DNA of 64,000 nucleotides from Mycolicibacterium mageritense (GCF_010727475.1 NZ_AP022567.1:4092001-4156000); one strand, 5' to 3'. Counted from the stretch's first letter, positions 26,156-35,241 are shown. Program-made: numbers and translations. Notes: generated from the sequence alone by a model not told the origin.

Positions 26156-27208
26156 TCAGCTGGTCTCCTTGAATCTGGAGGCGGATCGTTCAGCAGCAGC
26201 CAGGTACTCCGCCTCAATCGTCCCGTCGGTCACGTGCACATAGCGAACCGTGGTGGACAACCACCGATGCCCGAGAAGTTGCTGGATCGCGTCGAGGCTG
26301 ACGCCTTCGCCGTAGAGCCGGGACGCTGCGGCATGCCGGAGCACGTGCGGGGTCAGCGTTCGCACCGGACCCTGCAGATGACGTTCGGCCGCTTCCCCAA
26401 GAGCTTTGGCGAAAACCGATCCGCTGATCGGACCATCGCGTTCAGAGGGAAACAGCGGCGCCCGGGGCAGCGTCCAGTCGTCGCGGAACTCGCCTCGGAC
26501 CTCCTGCACCCACCACGTCAGCAGGGGCCGGGTGTCACCGAGCATCGGGACCAGTCGTTCGCGGGGGCCAGAACCGCGCGATCCCTTGCCCATCCGGACA
26601 TGGATCTTCCCCAGCGGGCCGTGAGAGAAGTGCAGGTCTTCGATCGCGAGCATGCACACTTCCTGAAGACGCAGCCCGACTTCCGCGGCAAGCCGTGCGA
26701 TCACATACGACCGGGTAGCGGTCAACCATCTGCGTTGACTGGCAAGCGAATCGCGCCACGCCACAAAGAATGCCGCCAGATCGCGGCTCGATGGTGGCAC
26801 TCGGACCTTGAACTCGCCCCGATGCCGGGGCCGGTTACACGAATCGATCGGCGAGGCCACCACCCGGCCGGTGAGCTCGTGGATCTCGCCCGCATACCGC
26901 AGCTCAAGGAAGGCGAAGAACAAATCGACCGCCACGGCCTTGCCCATTCGCGTCGCTGGCGCGTTCTTCCGTTGATGCTGGCCCAGAAAGCGATCGGCGT
27001 GGACCGGCTCGATCTCCCACGCGGGTACCTCAGCCACGGTGAGAAACTCTTCAACCGCCGCGATTTCCTTGCGGATCGTGCTGTCAGCCACACCATGCGC
27101 CATGCGCGTCAACACATATTCGGCCATCAGGTGTTCTTGGTACGCCGCAACGCCATCGGGATCAGTCAGCGACCGGGGCGAACGCAAATCCCGAACAACG
27201 TTCAGCAT
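26156..27208 (-). CDS. Tyrosine recombinase of the three-gene element
   Basis: A 350-aa site-specific recombinase with SAM-like N-terminal core-binding domain (residues 20-110) and a complete catalytic set: Arg180 (GLRLQE), Lys208 (MGKGSRG), H288-x-x-R291 (HVLRH), His314 (LLGHRW) and Tyr323 (VRYVHV). ATG was chosen for the GAAGGAG site upstream. It is the first gene of the coupled trio and presumably the main strand-exchange enzyme. Confidence 0.88.
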   Translation of the reverse strand: MLNVVRDLRSPRSLTDPDGVAAYQEHLMAEYVLTRMAHGVADSTIRKEIAAVEEFLTVAEVPAWEIEPVHADRFLGQHQRKNAPATRMGKAVAVDLFFAFLELRYAGEIHELTGRVVASPIDSCNRPRHRGEFKVRVPPSSRDLAAFFVAWRDSLASQRRWLTATRSYVIARLAAEVGLRLQEVCMLAIEDLHFSHGPLGKIHVRMGKGSRGSGPRERLVPMLGDTRPLLTWWVQEVRGEFRDDWTLPRAPLFPSERDGPISGSVFAKALGEAAERHLQGPVRTLTPHVLRHAAASRLYGEGVSLDAIQQLLGHRWLSTTVRYVHVTDGTIEAEYLAAAERSASRFKETS

Positions 27209-27375
27209 CGTGCTCCTTCGACGCAACTTCAGGAATCCCGAGCAGATTATTACATTCACATCCTGTGGGTGGGATTTCGAGAGACGTGTCAGTATTCTTG
27301 CGCGGCGGTCGGAAAGGTCTCATCGCATGGCTTCACCAGCGAATACGTCCGAGCTGGGCTTACCTCTCCTCAAAC

Positions 27376-27385
27376 GAACTTGCGG
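27376..27385. repeat. Right-end copy of the recombinase-element repeat
   Basis: GAACTTGCGG, the inverted partner of the left-end 10-mer, 11 bp before the point where the hydrolase frame resumes. A weaker related sequence (GACGCAACTTCAGGA) lies at about 27220-27234, near the recombinase promoter. Confidence 0.55.
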
Positions 27386-27396
27386 AAGAGCGGATA

Positions 27397-28207
27397 GTCC
27401 CGGCTGGCCGATCGGAACAACGACACCGCGGTCGTCATGTGGATGGGGTACGACGCGCCGGACAGCTTCACCGATCCGCGGATCGCCAACCCCGACCTGG
27501 CGCGCCGTGGTGGCGCGCTGCTCGCCGCCGACGTGAATGCCCTTGGCGTCACGCATGATCCGTCGAAACCGTCGCACGTCACGGTCATCGGCCACTCGTA
27601 CGGGTCGACCACCGTGGCCGACGCGTTCGCGGGCAGCGGGATGAAGGCCAACGACGCGGTGCTGATCGGTTGTCCGGGAACCGATCTCGCCAAGAGCGCG
27701 GCCGATTTCCACGTCGACGGCGGTCAGGTCTATGTGGGGTCGGCGTCCACCGACCCGGTCAGCTGGCTGGGAAACCCCGGAGCGATACCCGCCAACGTCC
27801 TCAACGAGATGCTGGGATATCCCGTCGGCGCACAGGCCGGGCTGGGCACCGACCCGGCCGGCGACGAGTACGGTTCGGTGCGGTTCCGGGCCGAGGTGGC
27901 CGGCGAGGACGGCGTGAGTTTCCACGATCATTCGCGGTACTACGAGAAGGGCAGCGAGGCGCTGCGGGCCATGACCGACATCGCCAGTGGTCACAGTGAG
28001 CGCCTGACCAGTGACGGTCTGCTGGCCGAGGGGCGGCATCAGCCTCACATCAGCACACCCGACCACGTCGACGTGCCGGGCATCGGGTCAATCCCGTTGC
28101 CGCACATCGACACCGATATTCCAGGGGTGCCCGCGTTCATCGACCCCGAAGCCGACCGACCAGGGAGCTCTGTGACTCTTGACCATGGCTACAAACCGAC
28201 GAACTGA
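27397..28207 (+). pseudogene. 3' fragment of the split alpha/beta-hydrolase gene
   Basis: Resumes in frame with SRLADRNNDTAVVMWMGYDAPD and carries the nucleophile elbow VIGHSYGSTT and a His near the end of the domain (SFHDHSRYY). A TAG stop stands directly before the first homologous codon, so it is not fused to the 5' part. Translation from ATG 27437 is possible but would lack the first part of the fold. The last 23 bases overlap the next gene. Confidence 0.85.
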
Positions 28208-28727
28208 CCGGGTGCTGGTGCCGCTCGCCGTTGTGGCGCTGCTGTGTTCGGCCGTATTGGGAGGATGTTCGATGCTGTTTCACCGGGATGCCGACGTACC
28301 GAACCCGATGAGCGACGACGAGGCGACGGCACAGGTCATCGACGTCGGCCGGCAGCTGCGCACCGTCGCGGTGCTGCAGGACGTGAGCGGCGGTTTCAGC
28401 TTCCAGTCGTGCAACGACCAGGGGGAGCCGCCGTACCGGGGCCACGTGGAGATGAGTTCGCTGCTGCCCGCCGGTGTCGATGCGGACACCTATGCGCGTC
28501 AGGTCGCCGACGCGATGGTGGCTGCGGGCTGGACCGACGGTCCGCCGCCAGGGCTCAATCCGTATGGCACCGTGATCCATCAGGGCGGCGTGATGGTCAT
28601 CATGGGGCCCGCGCACGTCCCGAGCCGGTTGTCGTACGACATCTCGGGGGAGTGCCGCAACACCACCAACCATCGCGACGACGGCAAGACCGTCGGCCGT
28701 GACGTCAGTGCTGAACTGAACTCCTGA
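28185..28727 (+). CDS. Lipoprotein, function unknown (180 aa)
   Basis: A 180-aa exported lipoprotein with signal peptide and lipobox VLGGC (Cys28). The mature part has two further cysteines (FQSCND and GECRNT) and no recognised domain. ATG used; a TTG two codons earlier lies closer to the GGGAG site and is possible. The gene overlaps the 3' end of the hydrolase remnant and the convergent MFS gene (23 bp). Confidence 0.78.
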   Translation: MATNRRTDRVLVPLAVVALLCSAVLGGCSMLFHRDADVPNPMSDDEATAQVIDVGRQLRTVAVLQDVSGGFSFQSCNDQGEPPYRGHVEMSSLLPAGVDADTYARQVADAMVAAGWTDGPPPGLNPYGTVIHQGGVMVIMGPAHVPSRLSYDISGECRNTTNHRDDGKTVGRDVSAELNS

Positions 28728-29925
28728 CCGCACGCATCGATCGAGCGCCGATCGCTGCGGCAGCCAGGCACGCCAGCGCCACGGCGGCCGCGAACCACGG
28801 GAAGACCGTGGCCAGATCCCAGCGGGTCGCGGCCCAACCGGCGAGCAGCGTGGGCACGGCCATCGCGGTGTAGGCCAGCACGTAGAACGCCGACATGGTC
28901 TCGCCGCGCTGGTCGGCGGGCACCACGTGCGAGAGGTGGCGCAGCGACCCGCCGAAGCCGAGCCCGAACGTGGCCCCCAGCAGGGCTGCGGCCACGAACA
29001 CCAGTGGCCAGGAATGCATCACCAACACCGGAACGGTCAGGATCAGCGTGAGGGCCATGCCCACGTCGCCGATGATCGCGGCCCGGTGCGCCGGGATGTG
29101 GGTGGCGGCCAACTGTGCCAGCGCCGCCGCGAATGCGGTGACCCCGACCACGCCGCCGCCGAACAGCAGGTTGTCGATGTGGGTCTGATGCGCGGCCAGG
29201 GACGGATACAGCGACAACAGCACGCCGAGCACCGACCACGACGCCATCGCGCCGATGGCCGCGAACCAGAAGTCGCCGCGGATCTCGGCTGACACAGCGG
29301 GTTTGGAGATCCGGATCGGACCGGCCGACCGGGCGGTGTGGGTCTCACGCAGGGCCAGCACCCCGACGCCGACGAGCGCGCAGACCACCGCGACGACGGC
29401 GTACGGCGTGCGCAGCGGGTGCGGTGCGTACTGTGCGAGCACTGCGGAGCCGACGATGGCGACGGTCATGCCGATGTTGAAGGCCACACCGCTGAGTTGT
29501 CCTGACCGCACACCGTGGTTCGGGCGGAGGTCGAGTAGGGCGGCCGCGGCGACGACCACGATCGAACCGACCGCGGCGCCGTGGATGGTTCGGGCCACCA
29601 GCAGTAGCGCCATGTTGTCGGCGATCAGGAACACGCCGAGTCCGACGAGCATCGCGAGCAGTGCGCCGATCAGCACGGGCTTGCGCCCGACGACGTCGGA
29701 GACGCGGCCGGAGATCAGGACCGCGGCCAGTGCCGCGAGGGCATACACCGCGAACACGATCGTGGTGGCCAGGGGAGTGAGGTGCCACGCCGTTTCGTAG
29801 ATGCCGTACAGCGGTGCGGGCAGACCCGAGACACCGAGTGCGACGCCGCTGAGTACCAGCAGCAGCGGGTAGGCCCAGCGCTGTGTGTCGTTACCGAACG
29901 AGCGGTCGGCCGCCACGGGCGTCAT
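28705..29925 (-). CDS. MFS transporter
   Basis: A 406-aa major facilitator with about 12 membrane segments; the conserved loop GRVSDVVGRKPVLIG between segments 2 and 3 is near residue 71. Probably an exporter of a small molecule or drug, controlled by the ArsR-type gene opposite. Start ATG follows GGAGTGATC. Two palindromic operators fill the 101-bp divergent region. Confidence 0.86.
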   Translation of the reverse strand: MTPVAADRSFGNDTQRWAYPLLLVLSGVALGVSGLPAPLYGIYETAWHLTPLATTIVFAVYALAALAAVLISGRVSDVVGRKPVLIGALLAMLVGLGVFLIADNMALLLVARTIHGAAVGSIVVVAAAALLDLRPNHGVRSGQLSGVAFNIGMTVAIVGSAVLAQYAPHPLRTPYAVVAVVCALVGVGVLALRETHTARSAGPIRISKPAVSAEIRGDFWFAAIGAMASWSVLGVLLSLYPSLAAHQTHIDNLLFGGGVVGVTAFAAALAQLAATHIPAHRAAIIGDVGMALTLILTVPVLVMHSWPLVFVAAALLGATFGLGFGGSLRHLSHVVPADQRGETMSAFYVLAYTAMAVPTLLAGWAATRWDLATVFPWFAAAVALACLAAAAIGARSMRAVRSSVQH

Positions 29926-29943
29926 GATCACTCCTGATGCGGT

Positions 29944-29963
29944 AGTTTGATGATCATCGAACT
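29944..29963. promoter_or_regulatory. Operator 1 in the MFS/ArsR divergent region
   Basis: Core GATGATCATC (perfect palindrome) within AGTTTGATGATCATCGAACT. An inverted copy lies 37 bp away centre to centre. Confidence 0.65.
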
Positions 29964-29980
29964 TGGTCGAGCGTACGCCG

Positions 29981-30001
29981 GGTTCGATGATCATCAAACT
30001 T
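29981..30001. promoter_or_regulatory. Operator 2 in the MFS/ArsR divergent region
   Basis: The same GATGATCATC core with flanks GGTTC and AAACTT, which makes it an inverted copy of operator 1. The pair most likely binds the adjacent ArsR-type protein and controls both genes. Confidence 0.65.
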
Positions 30002-30026
30002 ATTTTCGCGTGATGGAGGGCACACC

Positions 30027-30383
30027 ATGGTCGAGGCGCAGTCAGCCACGACGGTCCGCCGTCCCGTCGCGCCCATCCACCAGGTGCTGGGTGCGCTGCA
30101 GGATCCGGTGCGGCTGGAGATGGTCCGCCGCCTGCACAACGCCGGCGGGCCGGTGAAGTGCGCGGCGCTGTACGACGGCATCAACAAGTCCACGGCCACG
30201 CACCACTTCAACATCCTGCGCGACGCCGGACTGATCGAACGTCAACCCGTCGAGGGCCACACGCATCAGCGGCTGCGCGTCGAGGATGTCGACGCCGCAA
30301 TTCCCGGCCTGCTGGGTTCGGTGGTGGCCCAGGCCAACCGGGAAGTCGGCACCACATCGGGATTTGATTCCCCGCGAGGTTAA
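30027..30383 (+). CDS. ArsR-type helix-turn-helix regulator
   Basis: A 118-aa winged-helix repressor (HQVLGALQDPVRLEMVRRL, then STATHHFNILRDAGLIERQ). Metal-binding cysteines typical of metal-sensing ArsR proteins are lacking apart from one in VKCAALY, so an organic ligand is likelier. Start ATG follows GGAGGG. It faces the MFS gene and is followed after 30 bp by the ABC transporter operon, which it might also affect. Confidence 0.85.
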   Translation: MVEAQSATTVRRPVAPIHQVLGALQDPVRLEMVRRLHNAGGPVKCAALYDGINKSTATHHFNILRDAGLIERQPVEGHTHQRLRVEDVDAAIPGLLGSVVAQANREVGTTSGFDSPRG

Positions 30384-30413
30384 AGGGTTACCCCGCGTCG
30401 GTTGGTTGTCACG

Positions 30414-31484
30414 ATGGCCGGCATGCGGTCAAAACGTTCGGTGTTCGCCTGGACCCTCGCCATCTTCGCGCTGGTCCTCGCGGCGTGCGGATCCTCCGGG
30501 GAAGCCGCGCACAGTGCAGACGGCAAGACCGTGGTGCGTTATCAGGGCTGGGCCGGCGAGGTCGAGTTCCAGGAACTCGCCGAAGAACTCGGCTTCTACA
30601 AGAACATCAAGCTGGAATGGGTCGGCAACACCACGAGCGGCCCGCAGGACATCCAGTCCGTGGCGACCGGCGACATCGACGTGGGCTCGGCGTTCAACGG
30701 CGCGGTGGTCAAGCTCAACGCGGCCGGGGCGCCCATCACGTCGGTATTGAGCTCCTACGGCGCCGACGACGGCGAATACACCGGCTATTACGTGTTGGCC
30801 GACAGCCCGATCCACACCGCGCGCGACCTCATCGGCAAGAAGGTCGGCATGAACACGCTCGGTGCGCACCACGAGTTTCTCACCAGAGAGTGGCTCGCGC
30901 AGCAGGGGCTGTCCCAAGATGAGATCAAGACCGTGACACTCACGGTCGTGCCGCCCGTCAACACCGAACAGGCGTTGCGCGAGAAGCAGATCGACGTGGC
31001 GGCGCTCAACACGATCTGGCGTGAGACGGCCACCGAACGCGGCGGCATCCGACCGCTGTTCACCGACAAGTCGCTGTTCGGTGCGTTCAGCTACGGCACC
31101 TACGTGATGCGCGACGACTTCATCGCCAAGAACAAAGACGCCGCAGCCGATTTCGTGCAGGGCACGGCGCGAGCCGTCCGCTGGGCGCAGGTCACGCCGC
31201 GCGATCAGGTGGTCGCGAAGTTCCACGACATCATCGACAAGCGCAACCGAAACGAGGACACCAAGACCATCGACTACTGGCGCAGCTCGGGCATCCCGGT
31301 GCCGGGGGCTGTCATCGCCGAACGTGAGTTGCAGACCTGGATCGACTGGCTGGTGCGCAACGGTGAACTCGACCAGGGCAAACTGACCGCGAAAGACCTG
31401 TACACCAACGAGTTCAACCCGTACGCCAACGGAACCTTCCCCGAAGGCAGCGGACCCGACGGCCAGACGCTGGCGCAGAAATGA
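30414..31484 (+). CDS. Sulfonate/nitrate-type ABC transporter substrate-binding lipoprotein
   Basis: A 356-aa lipoprotein of the SsuA/TauA type with lipobox LAACG near residue 26 and the domain start VVRYQGWAGEVEFQELAEELGFY. Captures an aliphatic sulfonate or similar anion outside the membrane. Start ATG 30414 chosen, with ATG 30423 also possible. Its stop overlaps the ATPase start (ATGA). The monooxygenase at the operon end supports sulfur scavenging. Confidence 0.86.
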   Translation: MAGMRSKRSVFAWTLAIFALVLAACGSSGEAAHSADGKTVVRYQGWAGEVEFQELAEELGFYKNIKLEWVGNTTSGPQDIQSVATGDIDVGSAFNGAVVKLNAAGAPITSVLSSYGADDGEYTGYYVLADSPIHTARDLIGKKVGMNTLGAHHEFLTREWLAQQGLSQDEIKTVTLTVVPPVNTEQALREKQIDVAALNTIWRETATERGGIRPLFTDKSLFGAFSYGTYVMRDDFIAKNKDAAADFVQGTARAVRWAQVTPRDQVVAKFHDIIDKRNRNEDTKTIDYWRSSGIPVPGAVIAERELQTWIDWLVRNGELDQGKLTAKDLYTNEFNPYANGTFPEGSGPDGQTLAQK

Positions 31485-32284
31485 CCACGCCACCAAAGCT
31501 GCGTCTGCGCAACGTCACCAAACAGTTCGAGATCCGTGGTGAGAAAACCGGTTTCACGGCCATCGAGGACATCAGCATCGACCTGGCCACGGGCGAGTTC
31601 CTGGTGCTGGTGGGCCCGAGCGGCTGTGGCAAGTCGACGCTGCTCGACCTGCTCGGCGGCCTGAGCGCACCCACGGCGGGCGAGATCCTGCTCGACGGGC
31701 ACCCGGTCTCGGGGCCCGGGCTCGACCGCGGCATCGTGTTCCAGCAGTACGCCCTGCTGCCGTGGCGGACCGCCCGCAAGAACATCGAATTCGGCCTGGA
31801 GGCAAAGGGTCTGCGCGCTGCCGAGCGCCGTGGACTGGCCGAGCACTATCTCGAACTGGTGGGCCTGCAAGCCTTCGCCGACCGTTACCCGCACGAGCTG
31901 TCGGGTGGCATGAAGCAACGCGTGGCCATCGCCCGCAGCCTCGCGTTCGATCCCGAGGTGCTGCTGATGGACGAACCGTTCGCGGCGCTGGACGCCCAGA
32001 CCCGGGAATCGCTCCAGGGCGAGCTGCTGCGGATCTGGCAGGCCACGGGCAAGACCATCCTGTTCATCACCCACGGCATCGACGAGGCGCTCTACCTCGG
32101 ACAGCGGGTTGCGGTGCTGACGTCGCGGCCCGGGCGGATCAAGACGATCGTCGACGTCGACATCGACCGCAGCGCCGAGGACGTGCGGTCCAGCGAGGGA
32201 TTCCGCGCGCAGCGGCATCACATCTGGACCCTGCTGCACGACGAAGTCGAACGCGCGCAGTCCCAGGAGGTCCAGCATGTCTAG
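31481..32284 (+). CDS. ABC transporter ATP-binding protein (SsuB/TauB type)
   Basis: A 267-aa ATPase with Walker A GPSGCGKST, Q-loop FQQYALLPW, signature LSGGMKQR, Walker B LLMDEPFAALD and switch His in FITHGIDEA. It overlaps the binding-protein gene by 4 bp and the permease gene by 8 bp, so the three are coupled. It drives uptake of the substrate captured by the upstream lipoprotein. Confidence 0.92.
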   Translation: MTTPPKLRLRNVTKQFEIRGEKTGFTAIEDISIDLATGEFLVLVGPSGCGKSTLLDLLGGLSAPTAGEILLDGHPVSGPGLDRGIVFQQYALLPWRTARKNIEFGLEAKGLRAAERRGLAEHYLELVGLQAFADRYPHELSGGMKQRVAIARSLAFDPEVLLMDEPFAALDAQTRESLQGELLRIWQATGKTILFITHGIDEALYLGQRVAVLTSRPGRIKTIVDVDIDRSAEDVRSSEGFRAQRHHIWTLLHDEVERAQSQEVQHV

Positions 32285-33119
32285 TGCGGTCGCCGAGGCC
32301 GCGGCGCCCGCCGTCGCACCGTTTTCCCCGTCAACCCCCGCACCTCCACCCCGGCGCGCGACCGCGGTGGCGTGGCGGCTGGTGCGCGCCACGAGCGTCA
32401 TCGTCGCGTTCCTCGCGCTGTGGGAGGTCGCACCCCGGGTCGGGTTGGTGGACAAGGTCTTTCTGCCGCCGTTCAGCGAGGTCGTCGAAGCATGGTTCGC
32501 GCTGGCCGCCAACGGGCAGCTGTGGGAACACGTATCGGCAAGCCTGTCGCGTGCGCTCGCCGGGTTGCTCGTGGCGATTGCCGTGAGCATCCCGCTCGGG
32601 GTGGCCATCGCGTGGTACCGGCCGGTCGCCGAATTTCTCAACCCGCTGCTCGAACTGTTCCGCAACACCGCGGCCCTTGCCCTGCTCCCGGTGTTCGTGC
32701 TGATACTCGGCATCGGCGAGACGTCCAAGGTCGCACTGGTGATCTACGCGTCGTCGTTCCCGATCCTGCTCAACACCATCTCGGGCGTCCGCATGGTCGA
32801 TCCACTTCTGGTCAAATCCGCTCGTTCACTGGGCCTTTCACCGATCCGGTTGTTCCAGAAGGTGATCCTGCCCGCCGCGGTGCCCACGATCTTCACGGGC
32901 CTGCGGATGGCTGCGGCGTCATCGATCCTCGTGCTGATCGCGGCCGAGATGGTCGGCGCGAAAGCGGGGCTCGGATACCTGATCACCGCGTCCCAGCTGA
33001 ACTTTCAGATTCCGAACATGTACGCAGGCATCGTCACCATCGCCCTCGTCGGCGTCGCTTTCAACGGCGTGCTCGTCGCGATCGAAGACCGCCTGTCGGG
33101 CTGGCGTCACACCACGTAG
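32277..33119 (+). CDS. ABC transporter permease (SsuC/TauC type)
   Basis: A 280-aa membrane protein with about six segments after a proline-rich cytoplasmic N-terminus of about 40 residues. The EAA-like loop is around SARSLGLSPIRLFQKVILPAAVPTI near residue 184. The family pattern fits sulfonate, nitrate or taurine permeases. Fourth gene of the operon follows after 12 bp. Confidence 0.9.
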   Translation: MSSAVAEAAAPAVAPFSPSTPAPPPRRATAVAWRLVRATSVIVAFLALWEVAPRVGLVDKVFLPPFSEVVEAWFALAANGQLWEHVSASLSRALAGLLVAIAVSIPLGVAIAWYRPVAEFLNPLLELFRNTAALALLPVFVLILGIGETSKVALVIYASSFPILLNTISGVRMVDPLLVKSARSLGLSPIRLFQKVILPAAVPTIFTGLRMAAASSILVLIAAEMVGAKAGLGYLITASQLNFQIPNMYAGIVTIALVGVAFNGVLVAIEDRLSGWRHTT

Positions 33120-33131
33120 AAGAGGAGAACC

Positions 33132-34463
33132 TTGCCGCGCCAACTGCATCTCAACGCGTTCCTGATGGGTGTCGGCCACCACGAAGCGGCCTGGCGTCAC
33201 CCCCGCACCGACACCCGGAACCTCAGCAGCGTCAGCCACTTTCAGAACCTCGCGCAGATCGCCGAGCGTGGCCGGCTCGACTCGGTGTTCTTCGCCGACG
33301 GTTTGGCGGTCGACCCCCGCGTCAAGCACAACATTCAGGCGATCTTCGAGCCGATCACGCTGCTGACCGCGATCGCCACCGCGACCCAACACATCGGCCT
33401 GATCGCGACCGCGACCACCGGCTATCTTGAGCCCTACACGCTGGCCCGCAGTTTCGCGTCGCTCGACCACATCAGCGGAGGCCGCGCCGGCTGGAACATC
33501 GTCACCTCGGCCGGGGAGGACGAGGCCGCGAACTTCGGCTTCGACGCAATCCCGGACCACGCCGGAAGATACCGGCGCGCAGCCGAATTCGTCGACGTCG
33601 CGACCGCACTGTGGGACAGCTGGGAGGACGATGCGCTGGTCCTCGACGAGGAGTCCGGCATCTTCGCCGATCCGGCCAAAGTGCACCGGATCGACCATGT
33701 GGGAGAACACTTCACCGTTCGTGGACCGCTGAACTCGCCGCGGTCGGTGCAGGGCAGGCCACTGCTGGTCCAGGCCGGGTCGTCGGAAACCGGAAAGGAC
33801 TTCGCGGCCCGCTACGCCGAGGCGATCTTCACCGCTCAGCGGTCGATCGAAGAAGGGCAGGCGTTCTACCGCGACGTCAAGGCCCGCGCGGTCAAGTTCG
33901 GCCGCAGCGCCGACGATGTGGTGATCCTGCCCGGTATCGTGCCGTTCCTCGGGCCGACCGAAGCGGCGGCCCGAGAGCTGGAGCAGGAGTTCACCGATCT
34001 CATCTCGCCCGAGTACTCGCTGCGCCAGCTGTCGCAGATGCTCGGGGTCGACCTCACCGCGCACGCGCTCGACGCGCCGTTGCCCCCGCTGCCGCCGATC
34101 GAGCAGATCCAGGGCAACAAGAGTCGCTACCAACTCGTCAAAGAGCTCGCGAGCCGGGAATCGCTGACGGTGCGGCAATTGATCGCCAAGCTCGGCGGCG
34201 GCCGTGGGCACCGGACGTTCGCCGGGACGCCCGAGCAGATCGCCGACAACCTTCAGGAGTGGTTCACCGCGGGCGCGGCCGACGGGTTCAACGTGATGCC
34301 GCCTTACCTGCCCGGTGGTCTGGAGGATTTCGTCGAGCACGTGGTGCCGATCCTGCAGCGGCGCGGGCTGTTCCGCACCGAGTACACCGCCACGACGCTG
34401 CGCGGCCACTACGGCCTGGCGCGCAGGCCGAGCCGATTCACCGCGACAGCGGCTGCCAGCTGA
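33132..34463 (+). CDS. FMN-dependent monooxygenase of the NtaA/SnaA/DszA family
   Basis: A 443-aa luciferase-like flavin monooxygenase. Family hallmarks are HHEAAWRHP near residue 16, a DSVFFADG strand near residue 54 and SGGRAGWNIVTS near residue 115. Uses FMNH2 from a separate reductase, which fits cleavage of C-S or C-N bonds in sulfonates or sulfones; exact substrate is not known. TTG start is supported by GAGGAG seven bases upstream. Last gene of the transporter operon, followed by a strong hairpin. Confidence 0.87.
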   Translation: MPRQLHLNAFLMGVGHHEAAWRHPRTDTRNLSSVSHFQNLAQIAERGRLDSVFFADGLAVDPRVKHNIQAIFEPITLLTAIATATQHIGLIATATTGYLEPYTLARSFASLDHISGGRAGWNIVTSAGEDEAANFGFDAIPDHAGRYRRAAEFVDVATALWDSWEDDALVLDEESGIFADPAKVHRIDHVGEHFTVRGPLNSPRSVQGRPLLVQAGSSETGKDFAARYAEAIFTAQRSIEEGQAFYRDVKARAVKFGRSADDVVILPGIVPFLGPTEAAARELEQEFTDLISPEYSLRQLSQMLGVDLTAHALDAPLPPLPPIEQIQGNKSRYQLVKELASRESLTVRQLIAKLGGGRGHRTFAGTPEQIADNLQEWFTAGAADGFNVMPPYLPGGLEDFVEHVVPILQRRGLFRTEYTATTLRGHYGLARRPSRFTATAAAS

Positions 34464-34490
34464 GCTGTCGACCAGCACCCGATCGACGCT

Positions 34491-34533
34491 GCGGTGACGG
34501 CGCCAAACCTCGAGTCCCCGGCGCCGTCACCGC
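34491..34533. terminator. Bidirectional terminator between the monooxygenase and yajQ-type genes
   Basis: Perfect 14-bp stem (arm GCGGTGACGGCGCC) with a 15-base loop, between two convergent genes. Confidence 0.75.
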
Positions 34534-34550
34534 GGACTCAACGCGACGGC

Positions 34551-35042
34551 TCAGCGGTAGTTGACGAACTGCAGGGCCACATCGAGGTCGGAGCCCTTCA
34601 GCAACGCGATGACGGCCTGCAGGTCGTCGCGCTTCTTCGAGCTGACCCGGATCTCGTCGCCCTGGATCTGTGCCTTGACGCCCTTGGGGCCTTCGTCGCG
34701 GATGATCTTGGTGATCTTCTTGGCCTGCTCGCTGCTGATGCCCTGCTTGATGTCGCCGGTCACCTTGTAGGTCTTGCCGCTCGCTTGCGGCTCACCGGCA
34801 TCGAAGGCCTTCATCGAGATGTCGCGCCGGACCAGTTTCTCCTTGAACACGTCGACGGCGGCCTTGACGCGTTCCTCGGTGCTCGAGCTGAGTTCGATCA
34901 CCTCGTCGCCCTTCCAAGCGATGGTGGTGTCGGTACCGCGGAAGTCGAACCGGGTGGCCAGCTCCTTGGCGGCCTGGTTGAGCGCGTTGTCGACCTCCTG
35001 GCGATCGACCTTGCTGACGACGTCGAAGCTGGAATCCGCCAT
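34551..35042 (-). CDS. YajQ family nucleotide/RNA-binding protein
   Basis: A 163-aa YajQ protein (UPF0234), counterpart of Rv0566c. Conserved blocks: ADSSFDVVSKVDRQEVDNAL at the N-terminus, RFDFRGTDTTIAWK, and KKITKIIRDEGPKGVKAQIQGDEIRV. Some family members bind cyclic di-GMP or RNA. Start ATG follows GAGAGGAG. It diverges from the tRNA gene. Confidence 0.92.
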   Translation of the reverse strand: MADSSFDVVSKVDRQEVDNALNQAAKELATRFDFRGTDTTIAWKGDEVIELSSSTEERVKAAVDVFKEKLVRRDISMKAFDAGEPQASGKTYKVTGDIKQGISSEQAKKITKIIRDEGPKGVKAQIQGDEIRVSSKKRDDLQAVIALLKGSDLDVALQFVNYR

Positions 35043-35151
35043 TGGATCGCCTCTCCTCTCCCTCGGTGAGTGCTGCCGGTTTGTAGTTTGGGTACATCCT
35101 CGTTGTACCCTGCTAGTCGCACCAAACCGGGAACGGGGCGGAGCAGCACCA

Positions 35152-35234
35152 GGCAGGTTGCCCGAGCGGCCAATGGGAGCGGACTGTAAATCCGTCGGCT
35201 TACGCCTACAGTGGTTCGAATCCACTACCTGCCA
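35152..35234 (+). tRNA. tRNA-Tyr (GTA)
   Basis: 83 nt, acceptor stem GGCAGGT pairing with ACCTGCC, discriminator A, anticodon GTA at 35186-35188, long variable arm as in class II bacterial tRNA-Tyr, T-loop GGTTCGAATCC. CCA is not encoded. Confidence 0.95.
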
Positions 35235-35241
35235 CCCAGAA

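Larger units (their letters stand above)
24037..27396 (-). mobile_element. 3.4-kb three-gene element with two tyrosine-recombinase-like proteins, inserted in a hydrolase gene
   Basis: The insert holds three coupled genes on the minus strand: tyrosine recombinase, small HTH protein, zinc-knuckle recombinase. The host reading frame matches on either side (NMYEQ before, SRLADRNND after). Both ends carry the 10-mer CCGCAAGTTC, in inverted orientation (24039-24048 and 27376-27385), plus an inner inverted copy at 24095-24104. Gene number and sizes recall Tn554-like elements (TnpA/TnpB/TnpC), but order and domains differ. Exact ends to within about 10 bp only; no target duplication was identified. 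Confidence 0.8.

Noticed and set aside
22982..27397. A single 1471-codon open frame running through the hydrolase start and the whole insert
   Set aside because: After NMYEQ the frame is the antisense of three well-supported recombinase-element genes; it is open only because of high GC content.
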